The position numbers and the translations under genes are program-made. A stretch of 64,000 bases of DNA, taken from contig NC_088304.1 of assembly GCF_032854445.1 (NCBI RefSeq), forward strand, positions 35,573,551-35,637,550, given 5' to 3'. Of this stretch, positions 1-11,804 are shown one piece after another; position 1 is the stretch's first letter; each line of letters starts with the position of its first letter. This DNA comes from Liolophura sinensis (taxonomy: Eukaryota; Mollusca; Polyplacophora; Chitonida; Chitonidae). The notes under the pieces were generated by a model, which saw only the letters and a list, made by a program, of their open reading frames with translations, searched no databases and was not told where the DNA came from.

Positions 1-2541
1 TACTTGTGGAAATTAAGAATGGATAACAAGACTCTTGTGTCCTGTGTAAAATCGAATATTTAAGAATTTTGATGCGGCAAATGGGAGCAGAACATTTTTA
101 ATATGCGATAAAATATACGCTGAATTAAAAACGGCTATTTTTGGTAAAAATGAAACGACTACAAACTATAGTACAACCTATAGTAGAGAAATGCTTACAG
201 GGCCTTTATATACAGGTGTGTTAAAATCAACATTGGTCTGGGATACAGACCATTATAATTATTTTATAAAACTTATTTGTACCATTTCTATTTTTTACAT
301 CAATTCTTTGATATAAGCGATCATACGACAGATGGAACTCTAGTCTTCACCGAACAAGGAATATATATAGGCTTTTAAGAGAGTAAACTGAGTTCAAATC
401 ATTACAAGATCTTTTATTGAAACTAATCATCTTAAAAAGTCTTAGTGCAAATATTGTCGACATGGCTGTTAAAATTCATATCGGTTTTTTAAAAAATTGA
501 CCGAAGTTAATAATTTCAGCTAACACGTTTAATTTCAAAGTCATCTACGGACTACTTAAGAGGAACAGGTTGTTTTTTTTTTTCCTTAGAAAATGTGATT
601 ATGAAAAACTGCTAACATTAACGGATGTTAATCGACTGCTTCACCACAACTTGATTCGTACAATATCCTCCTGTAATAGCTGACATTCATTCTCATTGAG
701 TCATGGAGATTTCTAAATTGACTAAAACATTTTCGAGATCACTGACATACAGAATGAAGAGAAGATGGTCTAAAGTTAATCTCTGACAGACTTATGATAA
801 AAACTATGTTTATACCGATTTAAAACCATTGACAACGACAGACTGCCACCTGGTAGTGAGATAAAACGTACAAAACTTTAACATAAGGCCAGACGCACCA
901 TATGCTTGTAGTTTGTAAAGAACAAGGGTATGATTAATAGAAGCGAAAGCTTCAGTTTCTATCCGAAGAGTAGCTGGTTTTTATACACGTGTTCATGTAA
1001 CAAAATTCTAGCATGAACAGCGTTTTCGAAAACCTTGCAAAATAAAAGGGAACATCGAGATAGGTCTATTGTTCTGAATCATTACTTATAGCCATTTTCA
1101 TAAATAGGCTTAAAAATTGGCTGATTTGAAAATGCTTGAGAATGCACCAGAGCATATGGATCTATTAAAACTAATCAACAGTGGATATGCTATCTGTTCA
1201 GCGCATTCTTTCAATCGGACACCAAAAATGTTGTTAGGATCACATGCCTTTTATATAGGACCGGTGATGCATATATATGCATGAATCATTTATATCCAGT
1301 CAGTGAAATCGGCCAGATACGTGTGTTCTGAATGTGAAAACACGGACCCGAAGAGGTCGGAAAACACGTTTGCGCACTTTCACACTTGGTACACAGTCCT
1401 TCATTCCACTGGATAAAATGTCATAGAAATTTTCAGTAATTCAAGTCTGTGATAGATTCTAGCATAGTCCAAGGAAATAAGATGAATGGCCGCCGCATGT
1501 GCACGAAGTCCGCTTGTAATGAAATAATGTTCTATTGTTTTCTTAGCTATTCACCGAGGTGAGGATAATAACACATGGGGTCAGGGCTTTGTATCCAAAG
1601 GACCCCTTGCAGCTAGACCGGAAATCGTCCCACTTGGGTGCAGTATTGAGGAGTAATATTTTTCGTGCATGAAAAATAATCAAAACTTACTTGAATATGA
1701 AGTACAAGTACTGAGACACGTGTGTAAAAAATTGGAATCATGTGATTTATACTTTATTTTATTCCAAGACAAAAGTAGGATCACCAGCAGATTTTTTGCC
1801 ATTTTAAGGCGTTTTCCTGCGGAATTCCCTTCCTAATAAAAATACGAACCAAAACCATTTCATTATATTTGGGTCTAGTCAGGAGTAATAAGCTATAACG
1901 AAGCATCGTATTCGTTCACGCAATCATGTCTTTATAATAAAAAAAAAGAATTATTTGGAAGTTCAGAGGAAATTCTTTTTTTTTTATATTTGTTCATATG
2001 TTTTCAAGCCATTTGTTAGATAAGTTTACTACAGTATTCTTTCATTGAAAGCTCGACGCTATTCACTTCAGTTAACAACATATCGTACAATTACATTGAG
2101 AAAAACGGGGGCTCCTCTTTATCATTTTAGCTTTTTACTAAATGTCTATCAAAGAAACTGTTATATATTCACGGTATAATTCGTAAGACAAACCTTGTTT
2201 CAAAATACCAACACCGACGGGAAAATATACTATTCTATGTATTTAACGACGAATATTTTACCTTGGCCTATTTCATCGGTTACACCTGTAACATAACAAC
2301 TTCAGCCGCATACCGTGGAAGCCCTTGCGTCATTTCTGAGACGATCTGTCACGGTGAGCAGATTGGCAATCGACACGGGGACGATTTTCGATTTAGTTGC
2401 TAGGGGTTCTTTAACAGCCTGGTTAGAGATCGGAATTCCAGCAGAACTGAGGTTTGTGACCACCCGGCCCAAGCATGAGTCGCATGGTCGCTACACCATT
2501 TCGACCTAAAACACATGACCGTACACCGCGGATCAAGACAT
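1..2541. other. AT-rich DNA without recognised features
   Basis: I find no ORF longer than about 64 codons, no SINE copy and no tandem repeat here. It lies downstream of K2P-1. Confidence 0.5.
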
Positions 2542-3101
2542 TCATCTGCAAGATAGACATACTATTTGCAGCGAGCTGTTGGAATCTTTTAGGTAAAGAA
2601 CAATCTTATCGGGTGGCATGTAAACACAACAAATAAATAATTTCCTTCCCATTAGCTGTAACCCACTCTGTACAGTTTCACGCTTTGTTTCCGTTTTCGT
2701 CGGCCACTGTACACAGTTTCTTCTGAATCTAATGCAGTGCACATGTAGCACCGTCAGTTTCGTTTTCAGGCATAGTGTCACATCGGTCAAGCCCTTTTAC
2801 AAAACAGTCGCTGTGAACCACTATCTCTGCGTGGAGAACTCAAGGATGGAGTCAGGATTATATCCCCGAAGTCGGTTTTCAATTACCTGCTGAACGAAAC
2901 ACTCACTGATTGGGCACCATTATTTATCCTCTCGTTATATTGAACTCTCTGGGAAACCGGACCTGGGCTGCTGTGAATATGCCCACACAAAACCAAAATT
3001 GGCTTCTCGGTAATACCATGGATATACACAGTGAAATGCACAGCTCTCAGGGAGTAGGGGAATCGCCACAATCTTGACTGCTTTCGTAGTGATTGAATCA
3101 T
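2542..3101 (-). mobile_element. decayed LINE fragment (2A-like motif plus endonuclease remnant)
   Basis: Minus-strand translations split over several frames show hallmarks of a CR1/L2-type non-LTR retrotransposon. Near 2960-3010 the frame reads VLCGHIHSSPGP, which resembles the 2A-like CGDIxxNPGP signature at the N-terminus of many invertebrate LINE proteins. Further along, SEIVVHSDCFVKGLDR-like and then FICCVYMPPDKIVLYLKDSN (about 2590-2650) resemble the APE endonuclease, where YRPP precedes a loop of the form FLxDLNxSL. Stops and frameshifts interrupt it and no reverse transcriptase is visible, so it is inactive. Assignment is by motif only. Confidence 0.5.
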
Positions 3102-3649
3102 CCACTTAGTGATTCCATGTGGTTAGTGTGTCAGCCCGTTGAAGAAAACCGGACTGCCCGTAGTAAACCCCCGACCTTTCGTAATTAACTAACCAAATTT
3201 CCCAGCTGAGACGCACAGATATGCACGGTATATTGATGGAAAACAAGTTGGCACCAGTAAACGTTAAACTACGGAAACAATCATACAAGCATCGCAGCTA
3301 GTTTATAATCACCAATCGTCCACTAACAGAGAAAGCGTGGAATTTACAAATCCCCTGAGCAGTGTCGGCATTGAACCTGTAAACAAATATCACCTTTATG
3401 GTTCACCTCGCTTAGCTTATCACATAGTGAGTTTTCTAAATAAGAAAAAGTCTGACCTAGAAAAGACATTCCAAAAATAAAACCTTAAATAAGGTGAGAA
3501 ATAATCATGAAACTTTCCCGTAGATATTATTTTATGATCTTTACCTGTCCTTTTTACGATTGTGTGGACAAAAGATGATAAGTGTTGTAAAGGTTCATCT
3601 ATACTCAAAATTTTGTGGGATTTAAAGTTTTGAATGTGGATCAGTCACT
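3102..3649. other. 3' flank of K2P-1
   Basis: This would hold the 3' UTR of K2P-1. I see no canonical AATAAA on the minus strand close to the stop, so the transcript end cannot be placed. Confidence 0.4.
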
Positions 3650-4317
3650 CTAGAGGAGATGAATGTTAATTCCGATCTTCCGGGTAAGTTTCCGGATGTG
3701 ATCCTGTATGAGATTGAAGCACATTGCCAGTAGGGTGAGTCCGAAGAGAAGGTACAGCGCACAAATCACTCTCTTCTCTTGACTGTGCCAAGATTCCACA
3801 CTAGTACCAGGAACAAAGTCTCCGATACCGATGGTGCTGAGAGTGACGAAACAGAAGTAACAGCTTTCAAAGTAGGTCCAGTTTTCCCAGTAGCTGAACA
3901 ACGTAGCCCCGAGTGACGTGTAAAACGCCATGATCAGAAGGCAGATCCAAATCGGAACGTAAATCTTTTCCTCGGTCTCCTCTTCTGGTGTAGTCTCGCT
4001 TTCAGACATTAGTTCCGGTGCTAATCCCACTACGTTGATTCTCTGATTAGAATCCAACATTTCAGCACCCCTATGGTAGACCACATTTCGTCTGCTATTC
4101 TTTCGTTCGGCATGACGACGTTTGGCGCAGTCTGTTTTGCAGCCTTTATCACAGCTACACGTGCAATCCAAAAACGAGGCGTAGAGGAATCGAAAACAAC
4201 CCGCCAAGAGCTTCCCCGTATTCGCCAAGCAGATCATCAACAGCGGAATGCCAACAAGGGCGTAGAAAATGGTGACGCCACGACCCCACGTCGACTTGGG
4301 AGCGATATCCCCGTAAC
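3650..4317 (-). CDS. K2P-1 potassium channel, coding exon 2
   Basis: The second and last coding exon encodes residues 137-358. It begins after a CAG acceptor and completes filter 1 as GYGDIAP. TM2 follows (about 148-172), then an M2-M3 linker of about 75 residues, TM3 (about 256-280), the second pore with filter 2 at 298-303, TM4 (about 320-344) and a tail of only about 14 residues. The linker carries a cysteine-rich stretch (CTCSCDKGCKTDC, residues 188-200) and an acidic patch just before TM3. A sequon (NWT, N282) lies in the external loop after TM3. Filter 2 reads TIGIGD, with Ile where its two neighbours have Phe. Long linker plus short tail resembles TRESK and nematode TWK channels rather than TREK or TASK; that is an architectural comparison, not a phylogeny. 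Total product is 358 aa with no frameshift. Confidence 0.92.
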
Positions 4318-5091
4318 CTGGAGTATCATGAATATTCAGGTATTAAAATATTTCCTTATAAATCTTTATTTAGTTTCATTCAATTCAATTCAAACCCATT
4401 CACTGATTCCTTTATTTCACTTCTTATCACGCAACAAGGCTCCAACGGTAAACCCATACACATTGCCAGTATATACATTATGTCCACCACACCATGGTTC
4501 TTTTTAGTGGAGTCATAGTTGACCTTGCTGCAGGAAAGACATATGCATGAAACTGTAGCACTGTATCTTCGATTTCAATGATAATCCTCAATTTAAAAAA
4601 TTGTATACTATAAATGAAAGTAAATTTATGAACACTTAAACATTTTCTTTAAAAGAAGCGGCAACACGAGACCAAATGTATATATGTATTGCTAAGGTAT
4701 CCCACATCTTGGCAAATTTAATTCTCAGATCATGGCTGCCAAGATAACCATTGTCACTTGTTTCTCCGAAACACACCCAGCTGATGATCTGATGTAAGAT
4801 ACAGACGTAAGTTTAAACACTCTTTTTTCAGCGGAAGTTGGCTGTTTTTCTTTTATTTTGAGCATGTTTGTTCAATTCATTTTGATTTTCTATGGTACTG
4901 GAGAGTTTCGACACATTGTCAAAAACTGCGCCGGTTACACTTCCATCGATTTGCCAGACTATAAAAATGTTGGCTGTGAAACGGCTCCGTTCAGTTCACA
5001 GAATTATAGATGTCTGCGTCCACACTATTTGTAGTCTGATAGTTACATCGTTTGGTAAGTCTACACGGTCTCATATTCGCACCTGTCTCAG

Positions 5092-5226
5092 TTTATTTAT
5101 TTACTTGATTGGCGTTTTATTTCGTACTCAAGAATATTTCACTTTTATGAGGCGGCTAGTATTATGGTGGAAGAAAACCAGGCAGAATCCGGCGGAAACC
5201 GACTACCTTCCGCAGGTTGCTGCACA
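5092..5226 (-). repeat. SINE-A remnant in K2P-1 intron
   Basis: Antisense tail GATTGGCGTTTTATTTCGTA followed by TACTCAAGAATATTTCAC and a degraded body up to CCGCAGGTTGCTG. The tRNA-like head is missing. Confidence 0.75.
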
Positions 5227-5330
5227 TATCACAGTCAGATATTAGCATGCATCTAAGTCGATAGTTGCCGTTTTGAATTTACGGGAACTAAAATGGTGGA
5301 CCAAACCGGGGAGTTCTAATTTAGGCCACC

Positions 5331-5390
5331 AAAACTGACGGATCAGATAAAGCCGGCCTAAATAGAGCCGGCATAACATAAGTCAGTTTA
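5331..5390. repeat. imperfect hairpin in K2P-1 intron
   Basis: Left arm AAAACTGACGGATCAGATAA continues to GCCGGC at 5357. The right arm starts GCCGGC at 5367 and ends CAGTTTA at 5390. Arms of about 25 bp pair with small gaps around a 9-base loop. Confidence 0.5.
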
Positions 5391-5924
5391 TCCGATTATT
5401 ATAAACGTCTGGCCCGGCCCAGAGCTATCCTCCACCCACAAATTTTCCTAGCAAAGCTGCGGCTTAACTCAGACAATTGTTGTTCCATTATTTTTCCAAG
5501 ACATGAAATTTGATCGCGTTTTCGTCTCGTTTGATATGCGTTTGCTTGGTATTAAACTTAATATTATACGCAAGAATGTTTGATACAGAAATAGTTCAAG
5601 AAAATGTTTTGTATTAAGTTCACCTATGGCTATGCTTCCACGAACCTTCTTTCTTTTCTCTGTAAATGGCTTAGTTTTATGCACATGCCTAGCATAGACG
5701 GCTTATATTTACGTAAGAAATTTGTTGCGAAGTTTCACGAAAATACAGTCTACAGGACTCGGTTGTTCAGGTGTGTATACGTATTAACAAGTGCAGCTGG
5801 TATTAATAGTAGTCTGGCATATGGCGTCTCGTGAGTTTTATACTGGGACGTGAGTGACATTAACTACATATTTTATAATTACTTAACTTTGGAACAACTA
5901 GCCCCTGGACCTTACTTGCCTTAC

Positions 5925-6333
5925 CTATTGTAGTGATCAAGGTGACCGCAAACAAAAGAGACCTGGCGAACGACCACTGGGGTTCGTCTCCCACCTCACG
6001 GCCATCCCAACCATCGTCTTTTACAGCCTCGTAAATCTGCAGCTGGAATTCTCGCAGTTCCAGGTCTACCTGTTCCTTCCACTTGTCTTCGTACATGACG
6101 TTCCATTCTTTGGTGGGCGCCCAGAGGTTCTGAGCGTGAATCATCCGCCAATCTGCCACCTTTTGCCTTACCCGCTTTTCCAGAGGCTGTTCGAGGTGTT
6201 GGAATATGACAGCCCCGAGGAGAGTGTAACCCACGATCAAACTGGTCAACCCGACATGAGATATCAGGAAGCGAAGACATTTCTTTAAAAATCTTACGCA
6301 GAGATTGTTCTGTGGCTCTTCCATGTCCGCCAT
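5925..6333 (-). CDS. K2P-1 potassium channel, coding exon 1
   Basis: This is the first coding exon of a two-pore-domain potassium channel, a plasma-membrane leak K+ channel that works as a dimer. It encodes residues 1-136 plus the first base of Gly137. A short cytoplasmic N-terminus is followed by TM1 (about 24-46, HVGLTSLIVGYTLLG), the extracellular cap (about 48-110) and the first pore helix, ending in TTIG of filter 1. The ATG at 6333 has G at +4, and an in-frame TAG lies upstream. Translation could be extended only to a GTG at 6357, so ATG is preferred. The donor is GTAAGG at 5924. The cap has no cysteine, so the inter-subunit disulphide found in many K2Ps is absent. Without splicing the frame reads on for about 22 codons to a stop. 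This copy is more divergent than K2P-2 and K2P-3. Family assignment is firm; the ligand or subfamily is not. Confidence 0.9.
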
Positions 6334-6399
6334 GATGAATAAACTCCTTGTTCCCACTCCAAGTGAAAGAGCCTACTTACCTGTACATTCTTCACCACA

Positions 6400-7762
6400 T
6401 ACACACAACTTTAGTCCAGTGCCAATGTAGTGTCAAGGCAAAGACATGTTTTGCCAATAGCCGTCCAATTCGAATAGAAAGTAAACAAGTTCGCAAGAAG
6501 TGGAAAACAAATTTGTCATATTGGTGTCAATCCAATGCCAAATCTAAAAATTTTGTCATCTAGAGGAATACAAATCTAACGAAATATTTTCAGATAACAC
6601 ACATATCTTGTTAACCGGTGACAAGTTAAATAAATATCTTGCGAGTTTTCGTCAAGACAAAAAGTTGATTGGCCTCCAGTCAAAATCAAATTTTTGCAAA
6701 AACCGAAAAAAAACTAAAAAAGAAAAACTCTCCGACAAGTGAGCATCAAGTGTAGTCAAAATCTTGAAAACTGACATCAAGAGAAAGACGTATCTTGCTG
6801 ATTCGTTTCACCACAAAAGCGTTATTTCCTTCTAGTTGTCATTAAATGGAAGAAACCTCTCGCATCTACTGCAGTATCAGTATGGTTATTGATACCCTTC
6901 AGTACTGCTTAATACAGTGGATAAAGGCAGTGATGAAACATTTGCACGTGCAACAATCCAGTCCCTTTTTCGAACAAACTGCAAGACTTTTGGAGTTCAG
7001 AAATAAATGTACATCCACACGATGACGCAATTTGTTAATTCCATGATGTCTTATGCCAGTGCATTTACGAGCCAATCCCAGTGACTTGTCGTACACATCC
7101 GTACTCCACGGCCGCAGTTTAGACAACGTCACGCAATGCCTCTGATGAACCGACCAGGTATTGCTGCCGCCTAAACCGATCAGCCATTCGGCTCATCATT
7201 TTATACTACTGGTCATGGGTCATTAATATATTAGCCATTCGGCTATATACAAAAGTGGTTTTAATTCCGTAATTGAGGCCGAATTCCCCATCGCACCAGG
7301 TAGGGTTGATAGCAACACAGTGTTGAATGTTTAATGTAAGTCTTCATTACACGGCTCCATTAGGTCTATACACCATGGGTAGGGCCGTGTCCAAAGGATG
7401 ATATTAGCCTCTCGGTTAATTCTCCAACAAATGTTGCCTCGTGCTTTAGGTTTCGGCCATTTTAACTAGATGCCAGATGCAAACAAGCATTGCTTTCATG
7501 TACTTTTTTACTTCGTTGAAGTTTAAATTTAGGCGTCGAAACAGACATTCGTCTACTAAAATGGAAGGCGAATTTCCAAACCAATATTCAATACAAACAA
7601 CTAGAACTAAGAAAGTAAATAAAATTTGAACCTATGACGGATTCAAGCAAACAGAAGCAGTGAACAATTTTCAATGATGACGGGAAGCTACAACCCAATG
7701 TCAATCAACGCTCTCCGTCTGGTATCTGATCAATTTCATGACTTAAAGCTGTAGCTGGGATG
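6400..7762. other. intergenic DNA upstream of K2P-1
   Basis: The promoter of K2P-1 should lie here, but I see no definite core element. A 13-base sequence around CAGCCATTCGGCT occurs in two near-copies close to 7180 and 7230. No other repeat or gene is recognised. Confidence 0.4.
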
Positions 7763-7895
7763 TCTGCCAGCATCTTTCGGATGAACGTGGCTTTCCCCCG
7801 GGCTCTGCCGGGTTTCGCCCCACTATAATGTTGGCCGTCGTCGTATACGTGTAATATTCTTGAGTACGGCGTAAAACATCAATGAAATAAATAAA
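7763..7895 (+). repeat. SINE-A, 5'-truncated
   Basis: Sense body GGGCTCTGCCGGGTTTCGCC, then CGTCGTATACGTGTAATATTC and tail GTAAAACATCAATGAAATAA. The head is absent. Confidence 0.8.
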
Positions 7896-10079
7896 ACTGT
7901 AGCCAGGCCAGTAGAGGCTAGATTCTATCCTTTGCCCTCGTAAGTCAGTTTCACTTCGGGTCGTTCGAGTTCAACCTTTTAGGCGAATTAGTCAGGGAAT
8001 TTACGTATAGATAATCCATTATGCTCCAGTTCGAAAATGTAAAGCATAAAATTATTAAAGTGATACTGTGTAATAAAAGCAGATGTACCTTTAGAAAGAA
8101 TAGGAAGCCTTGAAGTTGGGAAATGTCAGAAAATAAGTAAATGAGTACATTAAATAAATAAATAAACATAGTAATTTACAGTATATCACAAACGTGTTTT
8201 GTCAAATTATCTAGTCAATGCATCAGTTTTAAGGTAAGTCGGGATGCTGTTCCGAATTGTGCGAAGAAGTTTAATGTGAATCATAAAAGAAATGGGTTGT
8301 TTGGCTCAAAGGGTAGGCATTACCTAATCCCATCTCCATTGCAACATGGCCTAGTTTTAACACTCCTAATTTATATCGAATACCACGGGTGCAAATGCAA
8401 CGGAAATTAAGTTATACGCATGCGCGAATGGAGACAGCGAACGAATTTCAGATAGGTAACCATATATGTACCATAATGTTTACGTTTTCACCACACGTCA
8501 ATATCTCGATACTTTCGTTTATGGTGCTATATGGTAGACAGAGGCTCCGTTTTATTACGCCTTCGGACATGATTTTCATACTAATGTCCGCCTTGGATGA
8601 CAGAGTCCGTACTAGTAGAAATTGGTGTATGTAGTGAGGGATGAAACAATACAGTCAACCAGCTTCGCCGCCAGAAACACTCAACCTTTTACTGTGTCCA
8701 CTAATTGCTTTGACATGACCTCATCAATGCTAAATCCGTCTAGACGGGCATAGGAACATTTTGGAAGTCAGGCGTATGTATCTGGCTGTTTGGTGTTATG
8801 AGTATTTGGGTAATGTAGCTTAAACCTTTTCCATGCAGACGCCTTGTCCGGATCACTTTTACCGCATAGATAACGAAACATCGCAGGCTTGGGTAGAGGA
8901 ACAAAGAAGCAAAGCTGTGCAGAAGATTAAAAGCTACGACACCTGCATTACAAGCCCGGTGTCGTCGTGGATGTATTGTAGCGAACAGATTGGTGTTTTG
9001 TATCTTTGTCGATGAAAAGGGTCTCATTTCCGTCATATTGCTGTCCGATCTTAATGACCTACGTCATGTGTGCATATTTTCTAGGCAAGGAATTCATAGA
9101 TGCACCAACCCTATTGATCGTGGAGATTTGGTGACAACGAGGCTCGTGCGGCAGATTGCGTCCTCTAAGTTTGTTGTGGATCAATCACCTTCAACATCGT
9201 GTGCTTAGATGTACGTTGCATATGTCGTTCTTAACTTGCCAGTGGTCGGTGGTTTATCCCGAGCTCCGGTTACGTGGTCTAACACGAAGTCTGCTGGGGA
9301 TCACTTGCCTTTATATGTTACAATTGTGCCACTTGGACATGCTATATGACAAACTGTACGCCACATGAGAGGAAATCTGTCAAAGGTAGACCAACGGTTA
9401 GGTTTATATATAAGTAAAGGGAAGACGACAGATTCCACAGATTCTTGTACTAAACGAGGACTTTTACGTAGCTCACAAATGAATGACAAATGTCAAATGT
9501 TTACCAAAACATGTTAGTGTACTCTTGACTTTATGGTGTTTATAATGGGAAGATTTAGGAACACTTGAAGACTTGTGAATCACCGCTGACCTCAGATGAT
9601 CTCTAACCCTGTCTTCAGTACAACTGGCATCTTGGGACACCTAGGTGCGCCAGTTCGTTTAAAACCATCGAATAAACGTTTCTGATGACAATGCGCATGA
9701 ATGGCTGAGTCAACGCACCCAAGGGAGACTTATCACGTTAATAATTCAGTGGCCTTTATTGAAGGCATGGCTTGATATAGGCAACCGCAACTCATTAACA
9801 TGAATTCAGCAAGGGGATAGAAGGTTTATAGTCAAAGAGACATGCAGTGCGCGTGAGCACCAATACATTGTAGAGTTTATTTAGCGCATGAATTAGGTTT
9901 TATATATAATTGCTGACCCTAGCGTAATACTGACAAAAAAAAACAAAACAAACAAAAAACAAAAAAAAAAAACGCTTTTCATTTACATGATGTGGACAGA
10001 TTAAGGTATCTTGTGTAAGACTGGCCAAACAATTTCCATATGAAGTTGGAACCACTGTGCCTCGCATAAAATAGTGTCA
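7896..10079. other. intergenic DNA without recognised genes
   Basis: Only short ORFs are present and none has a recognisable motif. An A-rich tract lies near 9930-9975. Confidence 0.4.
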
Positions 10080-10570
10080 AGAAACACATAGTATACATAT
10101 AGTGGGTAAATTTTACCGTGCCTTACCTAATTTTGGTGACAGACACTTGGTATATACACAGTGGGTAAATGTCACCGTGCCTCATGTAATATTGACAACA
10201 GGCTCTTGGTATATACACAGTGAGTAAAGGTCATTATGCTTCACGTAATATTGGCCACAGACACTTGACATGTACACAGTGGGTACAGGTCATTATGCCT
10301 CACGTAATATTGGCCACAGACACTTGACATGTACACAGTGGGTAAAGGTCACCGTGCCTCACGTAATATTGGCCACAGACACTTGACATGTACACAGTGG
10401 GTAAAGGTCACCGTGCCTCACGTAATATTGACAACAGACTCTTGGTATATACACAGTGAGTAAAGGTCATTATGCCTCACCTAATATTGGCCACAGACAC
10501 TTCACATGTACACAGTGGGTAAAGGTCATTATGCCTCATGTAACATTGGCCACAGACACTTGTAAAGTAA
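10080..10570. repeat. 59-bp minisatellite, about 8 units
   Basis: Units begin ACAGACACTTG and run to CACGTAATATTGGCC, starting at 10139, 10198, 10257, 10316, 10375, 10434 and 10493, with a diverged unit before and a partial one after. The best-conserved core is GTGGGTAAAGGTCACCGTG. Five units keep the octamer AAAGGTCA. Variation follows two types: CACCGTG against CATTATG, and GACATGTAC against GGTATATAC. Confidence 0.9.
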
Positions 10571-10693
10571 AGGGTATCCTGCATAACGTTATTTTATGTA
10601 CATAGCATGTATAGGCCACTGTGCCTCAGGCAATGTTGGCATCAACTTCTCAGTATGAACAAAGTGGTCATGTGTTACCATGTGATTAGTCGA

Positions 10694-10840
10694 TTATTTA
10701 TTCGATTAGTGTTTGACGTCGTACTGAAGATTATTTCTCTAATACTACGGTGCCATCATTATGGTGCGACGAAACCGGGCAGAGCCCGAGGTAGTCCCAC
10801 GAACATCAACGAACATGTGGTTGGCAGAACTGGCCATGTC
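10694..10840 (-). repeat. SINE-A, degraded
   Basis: Antisense tail CGATTAGTGTTTGACGTCGT, then ATTATGGTGCGACGAAACCG and AGAGCCCGAG. The body decays towards 10840. Confidence 0.7.
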
Positions 10841-11038
10841 CGCTTGCCATATTTCAAGTTTGACCGCCACTGTGTATATGCTAAGTGTGTATTTCGATAC
10901 CCTTTCCTTTGACCTGTGCAAGGTTAAGTGAACTGTGTATGGAATGTCCGAACGTGCGTGTATCTTTTTTTCCGGAACGTTATAAACAACAACCAAACAA
11001 TTCGCCACAGGAGCGCCATCAAAGGGTGTTGACCGATC

Positions 11039-11185
11039 CGATTTATTTATTTTGTTTAATTGGTGTTTTACTTATACAACGGCGGCGAGCATTATGGTAG
11101 GGGGAAACTGGACAGAGCCCGGGGGAAACTCACGACCATCCTTAGATTGCTGGAACACCTTCCCACTTACGGCTGGGGATGTCCG
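11039..11185 (-). repeat. SINE-A, head truncated
   Basis: Antisense tail TTTAATTGGTGTTTTA with the CTCAAGAATATTTCAC block deleted, then CGGCGGCGAGCATTATGGTA and AGCCCGGGGGAAACTCACGA, to ACGGCTGGGGATG. Confidence 0.8.
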
Positions 11186-11228
11186 ATCCAAAATACGCGT
11201 TCTGTGTTCACGGCATTAAAAGGCACTC

Positions 11229-11479
11229 GGTGCCTCCTTGGCCTACACATGTTAAAGTGCTGATGTAGCATACTGACCCAGGAGCCTCTCACTTATGAGT
11301 TTAAGAACAGCATATGCTGGCTTCCTCTCAGGTCGTACATGGGTTTGCGAGTAACCTGCAGATGGCCCAGGTTTTCCTCCGGGTTCTCCCAGGTTTCCTC
11401 CAACCATAATGCTGGCCACCGTCATGTGGAAGTTTTGAGAACGGCGTAAAACTCAGATCAAATAAATAAATAAAATATC
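11229..11479 (+). repeat. SINE-A, full length with 11-bp TSD
   Basis: A degraded tRNA-like head starts GGTGCCTCCTTGGCC. It is followed by TGACCCAGGAGCCTCTCAC, the conserved body and tail CAGATCAAATAAATAAATAA. Exact target-site duplications AAAAGGCACTC flank it at 11218-11228 and 11480-11490. It lies head to head with the minus-strand copy at 11039-11185. Confidence 0.9.
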
Positions 11480-11804
11480 AAAAGGCACTCTTTACATTTA
11501 TGACCGAAACGAGATAACAGGAGAGATTAAAGGATTTGTCATATGTTAAAACCCCTAGTCGGATAATCGCATCATTTATTTATGTATTTATTTCCTGCTG
11601 GTTAAATTGCTACCCCTTTCATGCCTTGATGACAAGAGCGGTGGACCTATCACAGAGATCACGTACAGCATCAAATGCTGCTCTACGGGAGATTTTTTAG
11701 CAAACAATAAATCAGCACAACACCTACCGAATTGTTTGTTATTGTTTTAAAGTAACTCAATAATTAAATTGCCTTTCACAAAATACCAGCCTCATATGTG
11801 CCCT

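Larger units (their letters stand above)
4318..5924 (-). other. intron of K2P-1
   Basis: A 1.6 kb GT-AG intron in phase 1 that splits the filter-1 glycine codon. It contains a SINE-A remnant (5092-5226) and a short imperfect hairpin (5331-5390). I see no further exon in it. Confidence 0.85.

Noticed and set aside
4073-4507. 144-codon plus-strand ORF over K2P-1 exon 2
   Set aside because: Antisense shadow of the real exon; it has no domain and crosses the splice site.
6370-6390. Perfect donor CAG|GTAAGT about 45 bp upstream of the K2P-1 ATG
   Set aside because: Using it would place the K2P-1 start codon in an intron, and no acceptor lies between the donor and the ATG. Probably chance.
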